Origin: Pseudaestuariivita sp. | GTDB lineage: Bacteria > Pseudomonadota > Alphaproteobacteria > Rhodobacterales > Rhodobacteraceae | Direction: 5' to 3' | NCBI GenBank assembly: GCA_020629995.1 | Contig: JAHDCH010000134.1 | Span: 1-6,996 of the forward strand | DNA: 6,996 nt | In this document: positions 1 to 4,333 of the stretch, piece by piece | How the letters are laid out: each line of letters starts with the position of its first letter | Numbering within the stretch: position 1 is the stretch's first letter | Position numbers and translations under genes: made by a program | The notes under the pieces: generated by a model | Seen by the model: the letters and a program-made list of their open reading frames with translations, nothing else | Database searches by the model: none | What the model was told of the DNA's origin: nothing

Positions 1-1289
1 AGGCGCATGTGCCGGGGGACAAGTCCATCTCGCACCGGTCGCTGATCCTGGGCGCAATGGCGGTGGGCGAGACGGTTGTGACCGGCCTGCTGGAAGGCGA
101 CGACGTGCTGGACACAGCCAAGGCGATGCGTTCGTTCGGGGCCGAGGTCACCCGTGACGACGACGGAACCTGGCGCATTCATGGCGTGGGCGTCGGTGGC
201 TTTGCCGAACCGGACCACGTGATCGACTGCGGCAATTCGGGTACCGGTGTGCGGCTAATCATGGGTGCGATGGCGACCTCTCCGATCACGGCGACCTTTA
301 CGGGTGACGCGTCGCTGAACGGGCGGCCCATGGCGCGGGTGACCGACCCGATCGCGCTGTTTGGCGCGGCGTCGCACGGGCGCAGCGGCGGGCGCCTGCC
401 GATGACCATCGTTGGCGCGCGCGACCCGATCCCGGTGCGCTACACCACGCCCATGGCCTCGGCCCAGGTGAAATCCGCGGTCCTGCTGGCGGGCCTGAAC
501 GCGCCCGGCGAAACCGTGGTGATCGAAGCCGAAGCCACCCGCGACCACACCGAACGGATGCTGGCCGGCTTTGGCGCGGACATCCGCACCGAGGACACGC
601 CCGAGGGGCGCAAGATCACCCTGCAGGGCCTGCCCGAGCTGAAGCCGCAGACCATCGCCGTGCCGCGCGATCCGTCCTCGGCCGCCTTTCCGGTCTGCGC
701 GGCGCTGATCACGCCGGGATCGGATGTCCTGGTGCCCAACATCGGCCTCAACCCCACGCGCGCGGGCCTGTTCACGACCTTGCGCGAGATGGGCGCGGAC
801 CTGACCTACGAGAACGCGCGCGAAGAGGGGGGCGAGCCGGTGGCTGACCTGCGCGCGCGCTATTCGCCTGACATGAAAGGGATCGAGGTTGATCCGGCGC
901 GGGCGGCGTCGATGATCGACGAATACCCGGTCCTGTCGGTGGTCGCGGCGAATGCCAGCGGCCAAACGGTGATGCGGGGCGTCAAAGAGCTGCGCGTCAA
1001 GGAAAGCGACCGGATCGACGCGATGGCAGAGGGCCTGCGCGCCAATGGCGTGACCGTGGAAGATGGCGAAGACTGGTGGATCGTGACAGGCTGTGGCGCG
1101 GGCAACGTGCCGGGCGGTGCGACCGCGCAAAGCCGCCTCGATCACCGGATCGCCATGTCGTTCATGGTTCTGGGCATGGCCGCCAAGGCACCGGTTTCGG
1201 TGGATGATGGCGGGCCGATCACGACCTCTTTCCCGATTTTCGAGCCGCTGATGGCCGGGCTGGGCGCTGACGTGCGGCGCGGCGCATGA
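1..1289 (+). CDS. aroA: 3-phosphoshikimate 1-carboxyvinyltransferase (EPSP synthase), 5'-truncated by the window
   Basis: EPSP synthase joins shikimate-3-phosphate and phosphoenolpyruvate in the cytoplasm, the sixth step of the shikimate route to aromatic amino acids. The frame is open to the left edge. The GTG at 9 is the Val of the conserved [10 protein letters not shown] block, so it is not the real start, and I expect some 10 to 25 residues to be missing. Numbering from that Val, visible signatures are PGDKSISHR (2-10), GNSGTG (75-80), MASAQVKSA (149-157, Ser and Gln that bind shikimate-3-phosphate), SMIDEYP (301-307, catalytic Asp304), RVKESDR (329-335, Lys331/Glu332) and LDHRIAMSF (377-385, Arg380). 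The blocks read like the class II enzymes such as Agrobacterium CP4. At the position of CP4 Ala100 this protein has Gly78, as glyphosate-sensitive enzymes do. The TGA stop overlaps the next ATG (ATGA, 1286-1289), indicating coupled translation. The product call is nearly certain. Confidence 0.97.
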   Translation, partial: AHVPGDKSISHRSLILGAMAVGETVVTGLLEGDDVLDTAKAMRSFGAEVTRDDDGTWRIHGVGVGGFAEPDHVIDCGNSGTGVRLIMGAMATSPITATFTGDASLNGRPMARVTDPIALFGAASHGRSGGRLPMTIVGARDPIPVRYTTPMASAQVKSAVLLAGLNAPGETVVIEAEATRDHTERMLAGFGADIRTEDTPEGRKITLQGLPELKPQTIAVPRDPSSAAFPVCAALITPGSDVLVPNIGLNPTRAGLFTTLREMGADLTYENAREEGGEPVADLRARYSPDMKGIEVDPARAASMIDEYPVLSVVAANASGQTVMRGVKELRVKESDRIDAMAEGLRANGVTVEDGEDWWIVTGCGAGNVPGGATAQSRLDHRIAMSFMVLGMAAKAPVSVDDGGPITTSFPIFEPLMAGLGADVRRGA

Positions 1290-1780
1290 TCGCGGGCCTG
1301 CGCCTTCCTGTCCGGGCGGCGCTTTTGGCGCTGGCGTGTTATGCGGTGTTGGCGGGGCTGACCTTTCTATGGCTGGTGCCGCATTCCGGCGGGCGCTGGC
1401 CGCTGGACATCCGCTTTCCGACCTATTCGCTGGCCGAGGCGGCGGCGTATCTGCAACTGTTGCCGTTCACGGCACGGGACATCTACGCGGGGCCGGTGTT
1501 CTGGGTCGACATGGTCTTTCCTCCGGCTTTGGGGCTGCTTCTGGCGCTGTGGCTGCGCAATTGGGGGGCAACGCTGTGGCGGGTGGGGCCGCTGGCCTAT
1601 GTTCTGGCCGATTGGTCGGAAAACCTGCTGATCGGTCGCATGCTGGCGGGACTGCCCGATCTGCCTCCGGCCAGCCTGATCCAGATGGCGTCATATGCGA
1701 CGCTGGGCAAATATATCGCGCTGGTGGCGACTCTGGTCTTGCTGCTCGCGGTGATGATCAGGGGGATGCGTCATGGCTGA
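1286..1780 (+). CDS. Unrecognised integral membrane protein with about four transmembrane helices
   Basis: I do not recognise a named family for this 164-residue protein. Four hydrophobic segments are visible at about residues 9-31, 70-90, 96-116 and 137-158, so it should be a small inner-membrane protein. A polar, partly amphipathic stretch (about 32-69, including RWPLDIRFP) lies between the first two helices. The third helix holds an unusual charged-aromatic motif, ADWSEN (108-113), whose Asp and Glu within or beside the membrane may be functional. The C-terminus is basic (RGMRHG). The start is fixed by the 4-base ATGA overlap with aroA, and there is no good Shine-Dalgarno sequence, which fits translational coupling. 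It overlaps the following GFA gene by 8 bases. A longish open frame at 1336-1818 is a shadow; the membrane frame is supported by both overlaps and its clean hydrophobic pattern. It is co-transcribed with aroA and cmk, but nothing seen ties it to either pathway. Confidence 0.85.
   Translation: MIAGLRLPVRAALLALACYAVLAGLTFLWLVPHSGGRWPLDIRFPTYSLAEAAAYLQLLPFTARDIYAGPVFWVDMVFPPALGLLLALWLRNWGATLWRVGPLAYVLADWSENLLIGRMLAGLPDLPPASLIQMASYATLGKYIALVATLVLLLAVMIRGMRHG
1760..1765 (+). promoter_or_regulatory. Ribosome binding site of the GFA-family gene
   Basis: AGGGGG lies 7 bases before the ATG at 1773, inside the 3' end of the upstream membrane-protein gene. It is the best Shine-Dalgarno match in the four-gene operon and decides the start of the GFA gene, which could therefore load ribosomes independently of coupling. 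Confidence 0.6.
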
Positions 1781-2180
1781 AGGGGGATGCTTGTGCGGTC
1801 AGGTCCGCTACAAGGTGACCGGAGACTTGCGGCCCGTGGTGGCCTGCCATTGCGTGCAGTGCCGCAAGACATCGGGCCATTACGTGGCGGCGACCTCTGT
1901 GGCGCGGGACCGGATCGAGCTGACCGGCGACGTCACCTGGTACGTCTCGTCCGAAAGCGCGCGGCGCGGGTTCTGCGGCGTGTGCGGCGCGTCGCTGTTC
2001 TGGGATGGCAGGGGCGAAAACCTGTCGATCCACGCGGGCACGCTGGACGGTGCCACCGGGCTGGCTGTGGCGGGTCATATCTATTGCGCGGACAAGGGCG
2101 ATTACTACGACATCGACACCGATCTGCCCTGTGCCGATGCCGATGATCCCTATCTGACGACGATGGTGCTGAAGGTATGA
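1773..2180 (+). CDS. GFA/CENP-V family zinc-binding protein
   Basis: This 135-residue protein belongs to the GFA (glutathione-dependent formaldehyde-activating enzyme)/CENP-V family, a compact beta-rich fold built around two zinc sites. All the expected ligands are visible: CLCG (Cys6, Cys8), [11 protein letters not shown] (Cys25, Cys27, Cys30) and [10 protein letters not shown] (Cys68, Cys71). The GHIY block at 101-104 also fits the family. Length is typical for a single-domain member. The founding member, Gfa of Paracoccus denitrificans, was proposed to speed S-hydroxymethylglutathione formation, but most relatives have no proven substrate and that activity has been questioned, so a formaldehyde role should not be assumed. 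No glutathione-dependent formaldehyde dehydrogenase gene is nearby. The gene starts inside the membrane-protein gene (8-base overlap) and ends in an ATGA overlap with cmk. It is cytoplasmic, with no signal peptide. Confidence 0.92.
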   Translation: MAEGGCLCGQVRYKVTGDLRPVVACHCVQCRKTSGHYVAATSVARDRIELTGDVTWYVSSESARRGFCGVCGASLFWDGRGENLSIHAGTLDGATGLAVAGHIYCADKGDYYDIDTDLPCADADDPYLTTMVLKV

Positions 2181-2788
2181 GCTTTGCGGTGGCGATTGAT
2201 GGGCCAGCGGCCTCGGGCAAGGGGACGATCAGCCGCGCGGTGGCAGATCGTTTTGACCTTGCACATCTTGATACCGGGCTGCTGTATCGCGCCGTGGGCG
2301 CGCGGATGCTTTTGGGGATCGAGCCGGTCGAGGCGGCTGAAACGCTGACCGCAGGGATGCTGGAAGACGGCGATTTGCGCACGCCCGAGGTGGCGCAGGC
2401 CGCATCAAAGGTCGCGGCGATCCCCGAGGTGCGCGCGGCGCTTGTCGATTTTCAGCGCAGCTTTGCCCGTCGCGTAGGTGGCGCCGTGCTCGATGGGCGA
2501 GACATTGGCACGGTGATTTGCCCCGAGGCCGAGGTCAAGCTGTTCGTCACCGCCAGCGCCGAGGTGCGCGCCAAGCGGCGCTTTGCAGAACTGACCGCAA
2601 AGGGGCTGGAACTGACGCCGGGACAGGTGCTGGCTGACATCCGCGAGCGCGACGCACGCGATGCAGGGCGGGCCGATGCGCCGATGGTTGCCGCCGCGGA
2701 CGCGGTTCTGATCGACACTTCGGACCTTAGCATCGAGGAGGCTGTCGAGGCGGCCTGCAGGGTCGTCGCGGCCCGGATCACCGGCTGA
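2177..2788 (+). CDS. cmk: (d)CMP kinase (cytidylate kinase)
   Basis: Cytidylate kinase transfers phosphate from ATP to CMP or dCMP in the cytoplasm, feeding CTP/dCTP pools and recycling CMP from lipid and RNA turnover. The 203-residue protein shows the P-loop GPAASGKGT (9-17), the DTGLLYR block (32-38), DGRDIGTV (106-113), which contacts the nucleoside monophosphate, and the arginine-rich lid [14 protein letters not shown] (156-169). It is shorter than the E. coli enzyme (227), mostly in the NMP-binding insert around 45-90, as in other short forms. The ATG overlaps the GFA stop (ATGA). A GAAGG stands only one base before it, too close for a normal ribosome binding site, so reinitiation is likely. 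Next to aroA this is conserved proteobacterial synteny, although rpsA, the usual downstream partner, is absent here. Confidence 0.96.
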   Translation: MSFAVAIDGPAASGKGTISRAVADRFDLAHLDTGLLYRAVGARMLLGIEPVEAAETLTAGMLEDGDLRTPEVAQAASKVAAIPEVRAALVDFQRSFARRVGGAVLDGRDIGTVICPEAEVKLFVTASAEVRAKRRFAELTAKGLELTPGQVLADIRERDARDAGRADAPMVAAADAVLIDTSDLSIEEAVEAACRVVAARITG

Positions 2789-2848
2789 TCACCCATTCGT
2801 GCCTCGCCAAGTGGCGGCGGTGGTGTACTCTGGTGCTGTCACAGCCGC

Positions 2849-2854
2849 AGGAGG
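2849..2854 (+). promoter_or_regulatory. Strong ribosome binding site of the secreted protein gene
   Basis: A perfect AGGAGG lies 7 bases before the ATG at 2862. It selects this start over the in-frame upstream start codon at 2799, which would put 21 non-signal-like residues ahead of an otherwise clean signal peptide. Confidence 0.75.
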
Positions 2855-2861
2855 CCGCCCC

Positions 2862-3434
2862 ATGCTTCGATCCCCGACCGTTCTGATCGCGCTTGCCGCG
2901 CTGGCTCTGGCGCAGCCGCTGACCGCGCAAGAGACCCAGCCGGATGCGGACCCCGCGCCCGAGGCGCAGCCGCAGGCCGAGCCGCCCATGACCATGGAGC
3001 GAATGGCGCAGATCGTGCTGGCCATCGACCCCGATGCGCGCGCGTCGCCGACCATGTTGCAGCTGACCATCGCGGACGTGCCGGTCCTGATCGTGGCCGA
3101 CCCGATTGCCGACCGCATGCGCGCCATGGTCCCGATCCGCAGCGCCGACGGCATCGAACCCGAGGAAATGATGCGCCTGATGCAGGCCAATTTCGACACT
3201 GCGCTGGATGCACGCTATGCCGTGGCCCGCGGGCGGCTTTGGGGGGTCTACATCCATCCGCTGTCACCGCTGGGCAAGGACCAGCTGCTGTCGGGTCTGG
3301 CGCAGACCGTCGCGGTGGCCCAGACCTATGGCACGCTGTATTCGGGCGGCGCGGCGGTGTTCGGCGGCGGAGATTCCAGCGGCATTTTCCAGGACCTTCT
3401 CCAAGACCTGCTGAAAAAGGGCGAGGACATCTGA
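2862..3434 (+). CDS. Exported small protein, possibly YbjN-like
   Basis: This 190-residue protein begins with a classical signal peptide: Arg3, a hydrophobic core at about 6-17, and a likely cut after LTAQ (20-23). An acidic, Pro/Gln/Ala-rich linker follows (about 24-42). The remaining roughly 145 residues look like an alpha/beta fold. The pattern of a helix opening with MTMERM, paired strands (MLQLTIADVPVLIV, then MRAMVPI), a helix ending in MQANFDTALDARYAVARGRLW and a strand leading into HPLSPL resembles the YbjN/type III chaperone-like fold; this is inference from pattern only. The C-terminus is glycine-rich, then a short helix ending KKGEDI. It should act in the periplasm, and no catalytic motif is evident. 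The gene starts 73 bases after cmk, so it may be read from the aroA-cmk transcript or from its own promoter. It converges on the BLUF gene with a 25-base gap. Confidence 0.82.
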   Translation: MLRSPTVLIALAALALAQPLTAQETQPDADPAPEAQPQAEPPMTMERMAQIVLAIDPDARASPTMLQLTIADVPVLIVADPIADRMRAMVPIRSADGIEPEEMMRLMQANFDTALDARYAVARGRLWGVYIHPLSPLGKDQLLSGLAQTVAVAQTYGTLYSGGAAVFGGGDSSGIFQDLLQDLLKKGEDI

Positions 3435-3445
3435 CCTGACCTGAC
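3431..3445 (+). repeat. Three tandem copies of CTGAC
   Basis: CTGAC occurs three times without interruption across the TGA stop of the secreted-protein gene. It is a short low-complexity run, possibly from slippage. I see no function, and no stable hairpin with a U-tract in the 25-base gap between the two convergent genes. Confidence 0.5.
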
Positions 3446-3459
3446 GTGGCAGGCTGCAA

Positions 3460-3882
3460 TCACGCGGCGCTTGCCAACTCGCGCAGGGCGCTGGAATTGG
3501 CCACCATGAACACGATCAGGTCGAACGGATCGTCGATTTCAAGCGGTGCGCCCGGTGCGGGCAGCGTCAGAACCTCGGACAGGGGCACCACGGCGGTATC
3601 GCCAAAGCCCATCTGCCAATCCGGCAGGCGTTTGGCGTCCAGCCCGCCTTCGCACAGAACGCGCAGCCCTGTGTGCCGCGGATCGCAGGCGATGCGGTTC
3701 AGCGTCGCGCGGATCGCGGCCTCGGGCCCCTCGAGGTATTGGATAAAGTGCCCGCCTTCGCGCACGAGAAAGCCTGTCAGCCCTGCCGCGGCATTGTTGC
3801 GATGACAGCTTTGCAGAATGGCGTCATGTTCCGCGGGGGTGTCGGGGATCAGCGCCTGCGATGTGTAAAGAAGATAGTGCAT
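3460..3882 (-). CDS. BLUF-domain blue-light photoreceptor (short, stand-alone type)
   Basis: BLUF domains bind FAD and respond to blue light by rearranging hydrogen bonds around the flavin. The 140-residue protein is almost all BLUF domain (about 1-95) with a short C-terminal tail (96-140, predicted helical at its end), like PixD/Slr1694 or BlrB and without an output enzyme domain. The key residues are present: Tyr6 in LLYTSQA (flavin-switching Tyr21 of AppA), Asn30 in NNAAAGLTG (AppA Asn45), Gln48 in FIQYLEG (AppA Gln63), and Trp89 and Met91 in WQMGF (AppA Trp104 and Met106). The DPRH motif (67-70) also fits. It therefore looks photoactive. It presumably signals through a protein partner, which is not identifiable here. 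It is transcribed divergently from the lipoprotein gene and convergent with the exported-protein gene. The Shine-Dalgarno match before its ATG is weak, and a small hairpin lies just upstream. Confidence 0.93.
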   Translation of the reverse strand: MHYLLYTSQALIPDTPAEHDAILQSCHRNNAAAGLTGFLVREGGHFIQYLEGPEAAIRATLNRIACDPRHTGLRVLCEGGLDAKRLPDWQMGFGDTAVVPLSEVLTLPAPGAPLEIDDPFDLIVFMVANSSALRELASAA

Positions 3883-3890
3883 GTATGGCT

Positions 3891-3905
3891 CGCATCTGGG
3901 ATGCG
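3891..3905 (-). other. Small inverted repeat in the leader of the BLUF gene
   Basis: CGCATC and GATGCG form a perfect 6-bp stem around a 3-base loop. The stem ends 8 bases before the BLUF start codon on the minus strand, overlapping where a Shine-Dalgarno sequence would be. It could modulate translation or serve as an operator half-site. At this length chance is a real alternative. Confidence 0.4.
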
Positions 3906-3962
3906 CGCGTTTGTGCCCCCGTGCGTCTTAAGATCAGGTAAAGCGCCAAAATCGCACAGGTT

Positions 3963-3978
3963 TTAACCTATCGTTAAC
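3963..3978 (+). promoter_or_regulatory. CtrA-type binding site (TTAA-N7-TTAAC)
   Basis: TTAACCTATCGTTAAC matches exactly the full alphaproteobacterial CtrA consensus TTAA-N7-TTAAC. It lies 43 bases before the lipoprotein ATG and 80 bases before the BLUF ATG on the other strand. The terminal C gives the better match on the plus strand, but the TTAA half-sites read on both. TTAA is rare in such GC-rich DNA, which adds weight. CtrA is a response regulator controlling motility, the cell cycle and gene-transfer-agent functions in this class. Binding here is inferred, not shown. Confidence 0.6.
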
Positions 3979-3981
3979 GAT
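3970..3981. repeat. 12-bp perfect palindrome
   Basis: ATCGTTAACGAT is a perfect 12-base palindrome that contains the right-hand half-site of the CtrA-like box. It could be an independent operator for a dimeric regulator, or simply a by-product of the CtrA half-site with symmetric flanks. Confidence 0.5.
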
Positions 3982-4010
3982 GAAGGCGCAGAGTTGCGGG
4001 CGACCGGGGA

Positions 4011-4015
4011 AAGGA
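4011..4015 (+). promoter_or_regulatory. Ribosome binding site of the lipoprotein gene
   Basis: AAGGA, within the purine run at 4006-4015, lies 6 bases before the ATG at 4022. It favours that start over the in-frame ATG at 3980, which lacks a good site and would add 14 residues before the lipoprotein signal. Confidence 0.65.
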
Positions 4016-4021
4016 CATGAC

Positions 4022-4291
4022 ATGCGTAACCTGTGCCTGATGTGCGCGGCGGCGATGCTTGCGGCCTGCGGAGCATTGCCCAAGCAAGAACCGATCGTGT
4101 CAGCTTATAATGGCGACAGCGTCAACATCATCCAGCCGCCGCTTGCCGCGTTCAGCGACGAAGAGCTGCTGGCCAAGGCCAACAGCATTTGCCAGCGCGG
4201 ATCCAAGAAATCGGCCGAACGCGTCTCGCGCCGCACGCTGCCCAACTACCAGGGCACCGAATACCTGTTCCTGTGTCTGGGCTCCGAATAG
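4022..4291 (+). CDS. Small lipoprotein of unknown function
   Basis: The 89-residue product starts with a lipoprotein signal peptide: Arg2, a short hydrophobic core, and the lipobox LAAC at 13-16, so Cys16 should be lipidated. Gly17 follows, not Asp, so the Lol system would be expected to move it to the outer membrane. The mature part is only 74 residues, mostly polar. An extended stretch (20-43) leads to an amphipathic helix starting FSDEELLAKANSIC, then a basic segment (about 59-71), and it ends in YLFLCLGSE. Two cysteines, Cys57 and Cys85, are placed to form a disulfide in the periplasm. I do not recognise the family. The CHAT-domain gene follows 42 bases later with no terminator between, so the two are probably one transcript and may work together at the envelope. 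The upstream CtrA-like box suggests regulation by CtrA. Confidence 0.82.
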   Translation: MRNLCLMCAAAMLAACGALPKQEPIVSAYNGDSVNIIQPPLAAFSDEELLAKANSICQRGSKKSAERVSRRTLPNYQGTEYLFLCLGSE

Positions 4292-4333
4292 CTCGGCGTT
4301 GACAGGGCGGGGCAGGTTGGTTTGTCTGGGCGC

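Larger units (their letters stand above)
3883..4021. promoter_or_regulatory. Divergent promoter region between BLUF and lipoprotein genes
   Basis: This 139-base non-coding gap is the only sizeable intergenic region in the window and is clearly richer in A+T than its surroundings, especially at 3925-3985. It must hold the promoter of the BLUF gene (minus) and most likely that of the lipoprotein/CHAT pair (plus). Besides the CtrA-like box and palindrome listed separately, I could not pick a convincing sigma-70 -35/-10 pair on either strand. Confidence 0.65.

Noticed and set aside
255..1145. 296-codon open frame on the minus strand inside aroA, and several others there
   Set aside because: They are Arg/His/Gly-rich shadows of a GC-rich gene. 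The plus-strand aroA frame is unmistakable and the antisense products have no domain-like pattern.
1336..1818. Alternative plus-strand frame over the membrane-protein gene
   Set aside because: It is Gly/Ala/Arg-rich without structure, while the chosen frame has four clean hydrophobic helices and couples to both neighbours.
2801..2861. Possible terminator after cmk (CGCC-AAGT-GGCG stem at 2805-2816) or operator (GCTGTCACAGC at 2835-2845)
   Set aside because: The stem is only 4 bp with no U-tract, and the 11-base inverted repeat is short enough to be chance.
3435..3459. Bidirectional terminator between the exported-protein and BLUF genes
   Set aside because: Only a 4-bp CCTG/CAGG stem (3440-3453) is visible, with no U-tract on either strand.
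4299..4327. Perfect TTGACA (4299-4304) as a -35 box for the CHAT gene
   Set aside because: The hexamer 17 bases downstream (TTGTCT) is a poor -10, and transcription would start at about the ATG. A separate promoter is not supported, so read-through from the lipoprotein gene is more likely.
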